A DNA stretch of 64,000 bases from Acidobacteriota bacterium (lineage in GTDB: Bacteria; Acidobacteriota; Vicinamibacteria; Vicinamibacterales; SCN-69-37), in NCBI GenBank assembly GCA_947467605.1, contig CANIII010000006.1, forward strand, positions 124,001 through 188,000. Direction: 5' to 3'. Below are positions 8,118 through 16,287 of this stretch, piece by piece. Under the pieces are notes generated by a model. It worked only from the letters and a program-made list of their open reading frames with translations, was not told the origin of the DNA and searched no databases. The position numbers were made by a program, and so were the translations under genes. The number at the start of each line of letters is the position of its first letter. The stretch's first letter is position 1.

Positions 8118-8230
8118 AACATGGGGAGCCATAGGGAACACCAACCCCAACACCAACAGATTTTCAAAAAGCCTTTCGAAAAACTATCTCGGTCTTGTTT
8201 TCCCCATGGCGCCCCATGGCCCCCCATGTT
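8118..8230. repeat. 113-base element bounded by 19-base inverted repeats
   Basis: The left arm at 8118-8136 and the right arm at 8212-8230 are complementary at 17 of 19 positions. The right end also carries the word CCCCATGG twice in tandem. Inside is an AT-richer core (about 8150-8200) with its own small inverted repeat (TTTTC...GAAAA). Base use differs sharply from neighbouring coding DNA. It fills the gap between the convergent pilus operon and aroB. It may be a REP/MITE-like dispersed repeat or a structured bidirectional terminator. Confidence 0.55.
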
Positions 8231-8235
8231 AAGGG

Positions 8236-9351
8236 TTAGCCCCGCAGGCCGATGTCGCGCAGCGCGTGTTTGAGTTCGTCGGTGGTGACGTCGCTGATCG
8301 ACACGGTGGCCCCGAGGCCCTTGGCGGCGACGAAGTGCAGTTTGCCGCTGATGACTTTCTTGTCGAGCGTGATGGCGGCGAGCGCGTCCTTGATGCTCAG
8401 GTCCGTCACCGCCGGCATGGGGCCGAGTGAGCGAATCGCGTGGCGCAGCGTGTTGAGTTCTGCTTCGCTCATCAGCGAGCGCCACTGCGAGATGCGGCCG
8501 GCAGCGAGCATGCCGTAGCCGATCGCTTCGCCGTGGCGAAAACGGCGGTATTTCGTGATGGCTTCGAGCGCGTGGCCGATGGTGTGGCCGAAGTTCAGCG
8601 AGCGTCGCCTGCCGGATTCGCGCTCATCGGCAGTGACCACCGCGGCCTTGATGCGACAGCATTCGGCGATCAGCGGTGTCAGCACCTTGGCCTCGCACGC
8701 AAAGATGGCGTGCGACTTGCTGGTGACCGTCTCGAGGATCGACGGCGCGGCGATGACGCCGTATTTCACGACTTCGTAGAGCCCGGATCGAAAATCGCGG
8801 CGAGGCAGTGAGCCGAGCACGTCGGGATCGCAGATTACGGCCGACGGCGAATGAAACGAGCCGACGAGATTCTTGCCAGTCGGTAAGTTGACGCCAGTCT
8901 TGCCGCCGATCGCGCTGTCGACCTGTGCGAGCAAGGTGGTCGGCACCTGAATCACGTGCAGGCCGCGCAGGTACGTCGCTGCGGCAAACCCGGTCATGTC
9001 GCCGATCGTCCCGCCGCCGAGAGCCACCACCATGGACGCGCGATCCAGCGCGTTCGCGTTGAACGCGTCGTAAAGGCGGCTGACGGTGTTGAGCGTCTTG
9101 GCCTTCTCGCCGTCGGTGATCAGCACCGGGCCGCGCTTGCCGGCCACGCCGCGCCACGCGGCACCATGCCGCCTCCAGATCTCTGGTGCGCTGACGACCA
9201 GCGCATGCACTGGCAGGCCCAGGCTCTTGAGTGTCTTTTCCGGCGATGACGCCAGACCGGTGCCGACCATCACGGCATAGGGGCCGCGCTCGCTCGTGAC
9301 ATCGATACGCACTGGCGAAGTCGGGCGAGTGGACGCAGTGGAGGACGCCAT
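8236..9351 (-). CDS. aroB: 3-dehydroquinate synthase
   Basis: This 371-residue enzyme converts DAHP to 3-dehydroquinate, the second step of the shikimate pathway. The conserved NAD-binding GGGTIGDMTGFAA motif and the metal/active-site stretches VPTTLLAQVDSAIGGKTGVN and RRSLNFGHTIGHALE are intact. The ATG at 9351 gives a normal N-terminus; the frame is open further upstream but would run into the divergent proS leader. A TATCCT box (plus-strand AGGATA, 9365-9370) sits at a plausible -10 distance. Confidence 0.95.
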   Translation of the reverse strand: MASSTASTRPTSPVRIDVTSERGPYAVMVGTGLASSPEKTLKSLGLPVHALVVSAPEIWRRHGAAWRGVAGKRGPVLITDGEKAKTLNTVSRLYDAFNANALDRASMVVALGGGTIGDMTGFAAATYLRGLHVIQVPTTLLAQVDSAIGGKTGVNLPTGKNLVGSFHSPSAVICDPDVLGSLPRRDFRSGLYEVVKYGVIAAPSILETVTSKSHAIFACEAKVLTPLIAECCRIKAAVVTADERESGRRRSLNFGHTIGHALEAITKYRRFRHGEAIGYGMLAAGRISQWRSLMSEAELNTLRHAIRSLGPMPAVTDLSIKDALAAITLDKKVISGKLHFVAAKGLGATVSISDVTTDELKHALRDIGLRG

Positions 9352-9434
9352 GTGAGTCGTCCGTAGGATAGCGCAGCGTCTCCGTCGCCGTCTCGCGTAC
9401 ACTGGGGAATCCATTTTTCGAGGGAGCATCGGCA

Positions 9435-10919
9435 GTGAATCAGCAGGGAAAACCGGAGAAACCGGCCAAAGGCAACAAGCCCGACGCATTCGTGACGGAG
9501 ATCACGCCGCGCTCGGAGGATTTCTCCAAGTGGTATCTGGACGTCGTCAAACGCGCGGAACTGGCCGACTACTCGCCGGTCAAGGGCTGCATGGTGATCC
9601 GTCCGTATGGCTACGCCATCTGGGAGAACATCCAGCGGTTGCTTGACGCACGCTTCAAGGCCACGGGACATGTGAACGCGTACTTTCCGCTGTTCATTCC
9701 CGAGAGCCTGCTGATGAAAGAGAAGGACCACGTCGAGGGCTTCGCGCCGCAGGTCGCGTATGTGACGCGCGGTGGTGACGAGGAACTCGAAGAGCGTTTG
9801 ATTGTTCGGCCGACCTCTGAGGTCATCATCGGCACCATGTACGCCAAGTGGGTCAAGTCGTGGCGCGATCTGCCGGTATTGATCAACCAGTGGGCGAACG
9901 TCGTTCGTTGGGAGAAGGTGACGCGTCCGTTCCTTCGCACCACGGAATTCCTGTGGCAGGAAGGTCACACCGCCCACGAGACGGCGGAGGAAGCCGAAGT
10001 CGAGACGCTGAAGATTCTGGCGCTCTACAAGGAGTTCTGCGAAAACGAACTCGCCATGCCCGTAATGGACGGCATCAAGAGCGAGAGTGAGAAGTTCGCC
10101 GGCGCGTCGCGCACGTACTCGATCGAGGCGCTAATGGGCGACGGTCGCGCGCTGCAGGCAGGCACGTCACACAACCTCGGTCAGAATTTCGCAAAGGCGT
10201 TCGAGATCCAGTTTCAGGGTCGCGACAAGACCGTGCAGCATGCATGGACGACGTCGTGGGGCGTGTCGACGCGCCTGATCGGTGGCGTGATCATGACGCA
10301 CGGCGACGACAGTGGGTTGGTGTTGCCGCCCAACGTCGCGCCGCATCAGGTCGTGATCGTGCCCATTCCCCGCGGTGACTGGAAGACGACCGTGCTGCCG
10401 ACCTGCGAGAAGATCAAGGCGGAACTTGAGGCGGCCGGCATTCGCGTGAAGCTCGACGCCGACGAGGAAAACTCGCCAGGCTGGAAGTTTGCGGAATACG
10501 AAATGCGTGGCGTGCCGCTGCGTCTCGAGATCGGCCCGAAAGACATCGAAAAGGGCACGGTGTTCTCTGCGCGTCGCGATACGCGTGAGAAGGCCCCGCT
10601 GTCGATGGAGGGGCTGACCACAACGATCAAAGAGTTGCTCGCGGCGATTCAGAGCAACCTGTTGGCGCGCGCGCGCGCGTTCCGCGAGGAACACACGAGC
10701 GAAGCCACCACGTGGGATGAATTCAAGGCCGCGATGGAAGGCCGTCCGGGCTTCGTCATTGCGAGCTGGTGCGGTAGTGCCGACTGCGAAGCGCAGATCA
10801 AGACGGAGACGCAGGCGACGCTCAGGAACATTCCGATGAATTCTCCGAAGGTCGACAGCCCGTGCATCAAGTGCAATGGCGCGTCGACGGCAAAGGCATG
10901 GTTCGCAAAAGCCTACTAG
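9435..10919 (+). CDS. proS: Prolyl-tRNA synthetase (archaeal/eukaryotic-like type)
   Basis: This 494-residue class II synthetase charges tRNA-Pro. It lacks the large editing insertion of the E. coli type and has the short-form signatures: the motif 2 region around RWEKVTRPFLRTTEFLWQEGHTAH, the LQAGTSHNLGQNFAKAFEI stretch, and a C-terminal domain with four cysteines (WCGSADCE...CIKC) ending in Tyr. The GTG at 9435 is supported by GAGGGAG just upstream (9419-9425). The 3' end overlaps the next gene by 22 bases. Confidence 0.95.
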   Translation: MNQQGKPEKPAKGNKPDAFVTEITPRSEDFSKWYLDVVKRAELADYSPVKGCMVIRPYGYAIWENIQRLLDARFKATGHVNAYFPLFIPESLLMKEKDHVEGFAPQVAYVTRGGDEELEERLIVRPTSEVIIGTMYAKWVKSWRDLPVLINQWANVVRWEKVTRPFLRTTEFLWQEGHTAHETAEEAEVETLKILALYKEFCENELAMPVMDGIKSESEKFAGASRTYSIEALMGDGRALQAGTSHNLGQNFAKAFEIQFQGRDKTVQHAWTTSWGVSTRLIGGVIMTHGDDSGLVLPPNVAPHQVVIVPIPRGDWKTTVLPTCEKIKAELEAAGIRVKLDADEENSPGWKFAEYEMRGVPLRLEIGPKDIEKGTVFSARRDTREKAPLSMEGLTTTIKELLAAIQSNLLARARAFREEHTSEATTWDEFKAAMEGRPGFVIASWCGSADCEAQIKTETQATLRNIPMNSPKVDSPCIKCNGASTAKAWFAKAY

Positions 10920-12181
10920 CGCTGGCACGGTTGCCGTGGCCCCGATCGACACCGGCGCCTCGGGTGACCGCGGCGGCCTGGGCCACGCTGGCAACGGCCA
11001 GCGTCTTGTCGGCGCTGCAACTGGCGATCGCACACGATTGGCAAACCGATTTGCATGAAGTGCAGACGTGGGTTGCCGTCTGGACCACCGGTGCCAGTCC
11101 GTATCGTGCGATCTACGGTGTTGACTATCCGCCGCACGCGTTCGGCGTCCTGTGGTTCTTCAGTTTGAGTTCGTCGGCACAGGGGTTCGCCGTCTACGCG
11201 TGGTTCAACGCCGCTCTCTCAGTGGCGGGTTGCTACCTGCTGGTTCGATGGTTTGCCCAGTTGAGCGAGACGTCGCTGTCGAGGCTCGAGACGACGTCGT
11301 TCGTGTGCATGCTGTTGTCGTCGCGAGCCGTCAGGCGGTCGATCGGGTTTGGGCAGACATTTCCCTTGGTGCTGATCCTGTTCATCACGGCCATGCTGCT
11401 TGCCCGGCGCCGTCCAGTCCTGGCCGGCCTCTGCTTTGCCCTGGCATCGTTCAAGCTGAATCTCGCCGCAGGATTCGGCCTCGCGTTGCTCCTGCTCGGT
11501 CACACGACGCCCCTGGTGGTGGCGGGCGTTATTGTGGTGGCGCTGACGATGACGTTTGCCTGGTCCGTGCACGAACCGGTCGTGGCGGTGATGTCGAGCT
11601 ACGCGGACAGCTTCATTCACGTCTACGGCGGCGTAGATTTTCTGATCGGCGTGACCGAATTGCGAAGTGCCCTGACCGCACTGGTTTCAGACTTTCGGAT
11701 GGTGCAGCTGACGTATCCGTTCGCGATCGGCGCGTTGCTCGTCATCCTCGTGGGGCTCTCACTCCGCCGTCGTCCCGACGACGCCAGGTTGCGTGCGATC
11801 ACGGTCGTGGCCTGCTTGTTATGGTCGTTTGCCAGCCTGACCCATCAGCGGCACAACACCCTGCTGCTGTTTCCCGCCGTCTGGATCATTCAATGGGCCG
11901 ACCGGGGAGTGCTGCAGAATCGTTTCGCTCGTTGGGCATTATCGACCGGTGCGCTGCTCCTGCTCGTGATCAATATTCCCGATTCGATTGAGAGTCGTCT
12001 GGTGGAGGTCTCCGCGAGGCTGCCCGCGTCGTTCCAGATGATGGGTGGGGCGATCGCACGCCTCATCAACGAGCACGGCACACGTGTAGTTGTGTTGATC
12101 TCCCTGTTTCTCGTCCTGCGAAGTTTGGCGACGGCGCCCGCGCTATCTGAGCGGCGCGGCGGCGACCAGCGCACCGGCTGA
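10898..12181 (+). CDS. GT87-type (DUF2029) integral membrane glycosyltransferase
   Basis: This 427-residue protein has about ten hydrophobic segments. An early acidic/aromatic motif (TDLHEVQTWVAVWTTGASPY) and a YPPHAFGVLW motif in the first periplasmic loop are typical of GT-C enzymes of the GT87/PimE-like group, which use polyprenyl-phosphate sugars. The ATG at 10898 lies inside the end of proS. The acceptor is unknown; an envelope glycolipid or glycan is likely. The 3' end overlaps the convergent HEAT-repeat gene by 39 bases. Confidence 0.7.
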   Translation: MVRKSLLALARLPWPRSTPAPRVTAAAWATLATASVLSALQLAIAHDWQTDLHEVQTWVAVWTTGASPYRAIYGVDYPPHAFGVLWFFSLSSSAQGFAVYAWFNAALSVAGCYLLVRWFAQLSETSLSRLETTSFVCMLLSSRAVRRSIGFGQTFPLVLILFITAMLLARRRPVLAGLCFALASFKLNLAAGFGLALLLLGHTTPLVVAGVIVVALTMTFAWSVHEPVVAVMSSYADSFIHVYGGVDFLIGVTELRSALTALVSDFRMVQLTYPFAIGALLVILVGLSLRRRPDDARLRAITVVACLLWSFASLTHQRHNTLLLFPAVWIIQWADRGVLQNRFARWALSTGALLLLVINIPDSIESRLVEVSARLPASFQMMGGAIARLINEHGTRVVVLISLFLVLRSLATAPALSERRGGDQRTG

Positions 12182-13153
12182 CGGCCAACGCTCGAGAATC
12201 TTTTTCAGCGTGGCGTGGCGACGCGTGATTTTCTCGCGTTTCACGATGGCGGCGAAGGCCTCGGCGAGGTGATCGCGCCACCAGCGGTCGCCAGTGGCGG
12301 CGAGCCATGATGCGGCGATAGGCTCAAGGCAACCCACATCGCCCACGGCGGCTGCGGCTGCAACAAACCCCACCGGAAGAGGTTCGCTGGATGCGGCCAG
12401 CGTCTCGCGCAGGTCATACACGGCGAGTCGGCTGTTCCGCGCGGCGAGTTGCTGGTGAAGCAGTCCGCGCGCCGCCATCCACTGTTCGCGGGTGGCCTGA
12501 GACTTCGTGGCCTTTTCCCGTTCGCGCACCCGATCCACGAGGTCGCGAAGGAGCGTGAGCTTCGCGTCGGGACCTTCTTCCCGGATGATCGCCAGCATGA
12601 CGGCCGGATCGGACGGCAGGCCCTGTTCTGGCAGCGATTCGATAGGGCGTGTGTCGCCCGATTGCGCGCGTGTTGCGTGTGCCTGCACGGCCGGTGAGCT
12701 CTCGGTGGCCAGCGCGTCCAGAATCGGTGAGACGACGTTCGCCGGCAGGCCTTCGAGCGCGCGGCAAGCCGCAACGCGACGATCGCTGTCGATGGAGGCA
12801 TCGAGCGCGAGGCTCGTCAGTCGGTCGAACGCGCGGTCGGCCTGCCCGTCGTCCCCTTGCGCCAACACGCCAAGCACTGCGATGGCGGCCACCCCCAGGC
12901 GCACATCGGGGTCGTCTGACAACGTGCGAGCCAGGACGCTGGCCCGCGGATCCCCGATGGTCTCGAGCGCCGTCAGCGCGCCTAGCCGCGCCAGGATCGG
13001 CGCCTTGGCATCGGCGGCAAGCGCCAGCAGCCGTGTCACCGCTCGCGAGCCAATCACACTCAGCCGGGCGATCGCGGTCTCGCGGCGAAGCGCGTCGGAT
13101 GAAGACAGTTCGGCGATGAGGCGGGCGGTGTCAGCGGTGGGGAGGATGGACAC
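12143..13153 (-). CDS. HEAT-repeat protein
   Basis: This 336-residue all-helical protein has HEAT/PBS-lyase-like repeats from about residue 8 to 170 (for example LLALAADAKAPILARLGALTALETIGD). A less regular helical C-terminal half contains a KRExxxRRH basic patch near residue 310. No signal peptide is seen, so it is probably cytoplasmic and mediates protein contacts. The GTG at 13153 is the likely start; the frame is open further upstream but runs into a short tandem repeat and gives a non-protein-like N-terminus. Confidence 0.6.
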   Translation of the reverse strand: MSILPTADTARLIAELSSSDALRRETAIARLSVIGSRAVTRLLALAADAKAPILARLGALTALETIGDPRASVLARTLSDDPDVRLGVAAIAVLGVLAQGDDGQADRAFDRLTSLALDASIDSDRRVAACRALEGLPANVVSPILDALATESSPAVQAHATRAQSGDTRPIESLPEQGLPSDPAVMLAIIREEGPDAKLTLLRDLVDRVREREKATKSQATREQWMAARGLLHQQLAARNSRLAVYDLRETLAASSEPLPVGFVAAAAAVGDVGCLEPIAASWLAATGDRWWRDHLAEAFAAIVKREKITRRHATLKKILERWPSAGALVAAAPLR

Positions 13154-13157
13154 TTGG

Positions 13158-13189
13158 AGTCCAGAGTCCAATGTCCAGAGTCCAGAGTC
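13158..13189. repeat. Short tandem GTCCAGA repeat
   Basis: The unit GTCCAGA recurs head to tail, with GTCCAGAGTCCA present twice in imperfect tandem at 13159-13170 and 13173-13184. It lies in the divergent gap upstream of the HEAT gene. Such GGACTCTGGACTC runs behave as dispersed microsatellite-like repeats, but only one copy is in this window. Confidence 0.55.
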
Positions 13190-13210
13190 AAGGGATCCCC
13201 AAAAAGGCAA

Positions 13211-13242
13211 AGGCCCGAAAGTGCGGCTGCACCTTCGGGCCT
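13211..13242 (-). terminator. Intrinsic terminator of the OmpA-family gene
   Basis: A 9-base stem (13211-13219 with 13234-13242) extends past a one-base mismatch into a 4-base stem (GTGC/GCAC) with a GGCT loop. On the minus strand it is followed by TTGCCTTTTT. It lies 22 bases after the stop of the OmpA-family gene, so this is a good rho-independent terminator for that gene. Confidence 0.82.
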
Positions 13243-13264
13243 CGTTCTTGAACGTGTCTTCGAG

Positions 13265-15022
13265 CTACTGGATTTTGACCACCAACGCTGCGCGGCGGTT
13301 CATACGTCGCGTCTCTTCACGCGCGTTGTCGAACTTCGGCTTTTCCTCGCCGTAGCTGACCATGCGCAGACGATCGGCGCCGATGCCGCGGCTGACGAGG
13401 TAGTCGACGACGCCCTTGGCGCGGCGTTCGCCGAGCGCGAGGTTGTACTCGGCCGTGCCGATGTTGCAGGTGTGGCCTTCGATCTCGAGCTTCAGGTTCG
13501 CGTTGGCCTTCATGGCCGCAATGGCTTCGTCGAGCACGCGCAGCGCGTCTTCGCGCAGGTCAAACTTGTCGAGGCCGAAGTGCACATCCTCGAACGTGTA
13601 GGTTTTGACCGGCGGTTTGGTCACCGTGATCGTCGTCGTCGCGCTCGCGGTACCGCCCTTGCCGTCGTTCACCGTCACAGTGAGCGTCACTGGGCCTTCG
13701 GTCATCGGCGCCGTCCACGGCGTCTGGCGGTTCGTGGCGCTCGAGACCGAGCCTGAGGCTGCGCGCCAGGCGTAGGTCAACGCATCGCCGTCCGGATCCT
13801 GTGCGTCAGCGGAGACCGTCGAGGTCTTGCCGATTTCCACCGAGCACGGATCGCACGACGCACGCACAACCGGCGGCCGATTGGCTGGCGGAGGCGGTGG
13901 TGGTGGCGGCGGTGGTGGCGGCGGGGGAGGCGGTGGCGGAGGCGGCAGCACCTTGCGCACGCCGGGGTGGTAGCCGATGCGCACGTTGATGCCCTGCGCG
14001 TCGAGCGACTTGCTCGAGAACGACGACGGGCAGGCCGCGCAGCTGGCGGCGACGGCGTCGGTGCGCGACTTCTGCGCGAAGTTCCAATTGGCGGCCGCGC
14101 CGATGAACATGCCGTTTCTGAACTCAAACGCCGCGCCGATCGCGCCGTAGATCGGGTTCTTCAGCGTCGTCGAGGTGGGCACCGATGACCCGTCCGTGCC
14201 CTTCAGGCCAGCCGGTGCGGTGATCGTCTTGTTGTTGTAGAACTCGCCGAAGAGTTCGGCCGTCGCGGTGAAGCCGAAGTTCTTGCGTGTCGGCAGACCG
14301 AGACCCAAGCCCCAGCGCAGGCTGTTGGTGAGCGAGTAGCCAGACGGGTTGCCGCGCACGAGGTAGCCCGCGTAGGCGGAGAGGTCAGCCATCTTGCCGG
14401 CTTCCTTGCTGATGATGCCGTCGACGCTGTAGTCCATCTCGCCAGACGTCGTGCCATCTGCCTTGCTGCCGGTTGGAATCTTGATGCCGCCGCGAATGGC
14501 AAACGCCACCGGCTTCTTGTCGGCTTCGCTCGTCAGGTTCACCTTGACGCCGAGCGACAGATCGCCGTTGGTGCTCACCCACGGGCTGCGCACCAGCGGG
14601 TAGTTCGGCGTGATGCCGCCGCCGGTGCCTGACGCCGTCTCCGCGGCGGTGCTCGAGAAGAACAGCGGGCGCGCGCGACGGTCGAGACGCGTCAGCACGT
14701 TGTACGCGCCGTAGGCCTCCACGTGTCCGCCGATGCCCACACCGAGCGTGACCGGGAAGTTCGACATGTCCGTGAAGCCCTGGCCATCGTCGAAGTTAGT
14801 GCGGTAAAGGCTGAACGAGAATTTCTTCGACGGCAGCACTTCGGCTGTCGGGACGAAGAAGAGGCCCGTATCGCCGTTGGCCGTGGTTTTGGCCGAACGC
14901 GTTTCGCTCGCGGGCGCGGAGGCCGGTGCGGGCTTCGGGGCGGTCTGCGCAGCGGCATTTGATGCCAGCGCAAGAGCCACGCCGATCACCGTCATGCCGA
15001 ACCGAGGTGTCATTCGTGTCAT
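13265..15022 (-). CDS. OmpA-family outer membrane protein with polyproline linker and PKD-like domain
   Basis: This 585-residue protein begins with a signal peptide (about residues 1-26, cleavage after ASNAAAQ). A region of about 350 residues with beta-barrel character (alternating aromatic/aliphatic strands, FGFTATAELFGEF) follows. Next is an uninterrupted run of about 25 prolines, then a PKD/Ig-like domain, then a C-terminal OmpA peptidoglycan-binding domain (IEGHTCNIGTAEYNLALGE, the GERRA helix and a terminal NRRAALVV). It should tie the outer membrane to the cell wall. The ATG at 15022 has AAGGA six bases upstream on the minus strand, which decides the start. It is monocistronic, with its own promoter and terminator. 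Confidence 0.85.
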   Translation of the reverse strand: MTRMTPRFGMTVIGVALALASNAAAQTAPKPAPASAPASETRSAKTTANGDTGLFFVPTAEVLPSKKFSFSLYRTNFDDGQGFTDMSNFPVTLGVGIGGHVEAYGAYNVLTRLDRRARPLFFSSTAAETASGTGGGITPNYPLVRSPWVSTNGDLSLGVKVNLTSEADKKPVAFAIRGGIKIPTGSKADGTTSGEMDYSVDGIISKEAGKMADLSAYAGYLVRGNPSGYSLTNSLRWGLGLGLPTRKNFGFTATAELFGEFYNNKTITAPAGLKGTDGSSVPTSTTLKNPIYGAIGAAFEFRNGMFIGAAANWNFAQKSRTDAVAASCAACPSSFSSKSLDAQGINVRIGYHPGVRKVLPPPPPPPPPPPPPPPPPPPPANRPPVVRASCDPCSVEIGKTSTVSADAQDPDGDALTYAWRAASGSVSSATNRQTPWTAPMTEGPVTLTVTVNDGKGGTASATTTITVTKPPVKTYTFEDVHFGLDKFDLREDALRVLDEAIAAMKANANLKLEIEGHTCNIGTAEYNLALGERRAKGVVDYLVSRGIGADRLRMVSYGEEKPKFDNAREETRRMNRRAALVVKIQ

Positions 15023-15064
15023 CTGAAATCCTTCCGTAGAGCTTCCGGAGAACTTTCCGCAAAC

Positions 15065-15094
15065 ATGGTAGTACTCGTGTACCTCGCAAGTCAA
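15065..15094 (-). promoter_or_regulatory. Sigma-70-type promoter of the OmpA-family gene
   Basis: On the minus strand TTGACT (plus positions 15094-15089) and TACCAT (15070-15065) are separated by 18 bases. This gives a start near 15058 and a leader of about 36 bases before the ATG at 15022. The -35 is strong and the -10 is moderate. Confidence 0.5.
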
Positions 15095-15115
15095 TGTAAA
15101 CACGTGGGTTGGGGG

Positions 15116-15121
15116 TATACT
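15116..15121 (+). promoter_or_regulatory. TATACT -10 box upstream of tatA
   Basis: TATACT matches the housekeeping -10 at five of six positions and lies 30 bases before the tatA ATG. No convincing -35 is seen at the right distance. It is divergent from the OmpA-family promoter. Confidence 0.35.
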
Positions 15122-15150
15122 GCGAAGGCACGATCGAAGGAGCGTTTTTC

Positions 15151-15474
15151 ATGGGTCTTGGTGTTCCCGAACTTGTCGTCATCTTCGTCATCGCACTGAT
15201 TTTCTTTGGCCCCAAGAAGTTGCCCGAATTGGGCAAGTCGTTGGGTAAGGGCATCGCCGAATTCAAGAAGGCGTCCAACGAACTCCGCAACACGCTCGAA
15301 GAGGAAGTCCGGCTCGACGAGCAGAAGCAACAGTCGAAGGCTCCCGCGCCGCCACAGTTGCCGGCCAGCCCGGAAACGATTCATTCCGACGCGAAGGATG
15401 CGATCGACGCCGCGTCTCCCTCCACAGCGTCGACTGGTGAAACAGTCGCGCGAGGCGAACACTCGGGGTCGTAA
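15151..15474 (+). CDS. tatA: Sec-independent translocase subunit TatA/TatB
   Basis: This 107-residue protein has one N-terminal membrane helix (about 4-20) and the FGPKKLPELGKSLGKGIAEFKKA hinge plus amphipathic helix, then a Pro/Ala/Ser-rich tail. It forms the pore-related oligomer of the twin-arginine pathway, which exports folded proteins. The ATG at 15151 has AAGGAG eight bases upstream and gives the normal N-terminus. tatC follows directly, so the pair is an operon. A TatB assignment is possible, as in many two-gene systems a single TatA-like subunit serves both roles. Confidence 0.92.
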   Translation: MGLGVPELVVIFVIALIFFGPKKLPELGKSLGKGIAEFKKASNELRNTLEEEVRLDEQKQQSKAPAPPQLPASPETIHSDAKDAIDAASPSTASTGETVARGEHSGS

Positions 15475-15477
15475 GTG

Positions 15478-16260
15478 ATGAACGATGAGCAGGACGACGA
15501 GACTTCGGAAGAAGTAGAAACCGAAGGCTCGTCGCGTATGAGCTTCCTCGATCACCTCGAGGAACTCCGCAAACGGATCATCTACTCGGTCTACGCCATT
15601 CTGGCGGGCTGCGCGCTGTCGTTTTTCTTTGCCGAGAAGCTGACCCTCTACCTGCAGCGCTATCTCACGGCCAACGGCGGCAAGCTCATCTACACGGAGT
15701 TCACCGGCGGGTTTTTCTTCTATTTCAAAGTTGGCGCGCTGGCGGGGTTGCTGCTGGCCACTCCGGTCGTGCTCTGGCAGTTCTGGATGTTCATCGCCCC
15801 AGGCCTTTACCAGAAGGAAAAGCGGGTGGTCGTGCCGTTCGTGGCATCGGCGACCACACTGTTTGCCTCCGGTGTGGCGTTCGCGCATTTCGTCGCCATT
15901 CCGTCGATGCTGAAGTTCTTCTCGTCGTTCGAGAACGCATACATCGACATGCGACCGAATGCGGATGAAGCGTTCAGTTTCTACGTGCTGATGGTGCTCG
16001 CGTTCGGCGCCGTGTTTCAGATGCCGATCCTCGTGTATTTCCTCGCGCGTTTTGGCATCGTGACGGCCGGCTTCATGTGGAAGCATTTCCGCTACGCCAT
16101 CCTGATCATCTTCATCATCGCGGCGATCGCGACGCCGTCATCCGATCCAGTGAATCAGACCATCTTCGCCGCACCGATGATCGTGCTCTACCTGATCAGC
16201 ATTGGCGTGGCCAAGGTCTTCCAGAAGAAGAAAAAGGACGACGACGATGAAGATGCCTGA
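15478..16260 (+). CDS. tatC: Twin-arginine translocase subunit TatC
   Basis: This 260-residue protein has six membrane helices and binds twin-arginine signal peptides. The N-terminal SFLDHLEELRKRI motif and the conserved FxxYFxxxAG-type loop region are present, and a long acidic head and an acidic Lys/Asp tail flank the core. The ATG at 15478 is preferred over the overlapping GTG at 15475. It starts three bases after the tatA stop. Exported metallo-enzymes elsewhere in the window would be possible clients, but no clear RR-motif protein is seen. Confidence 0.95.
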   Translation: MNDEQDDETSEEVETEGSSRMSFLDHLEELRKRIIYSVYAILAGCALSFFFAEKLTLYLQRYLTANGGKLIYTEFTGGFFFYFKVGALAGLLLATPVVLWQFWMFIAPGLYQKEKRVVVPFVASATTLFASGVAFAHFVAIPSMLKFFSSFENAYIDMRPNADEAFSFYVLMVLAFGAVFQMPILVYFLARFGIVTAGFMWKHFRYAILIIFIIAAIATPSSDPVNQTIFAAPMIVLYLISIGVAKVFQKKKKDDDDEDA

Positions 16261-16287
16261 GGCAGCCCCGGTGGTAGCATCCTAGCC

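Noticed and set aside
13880-13955. GGCGGN microsatellite as a repeat array
   Set aside because: It is simply the coding sequence of the polyproline run in the OmpA-family protein on the minus strand.
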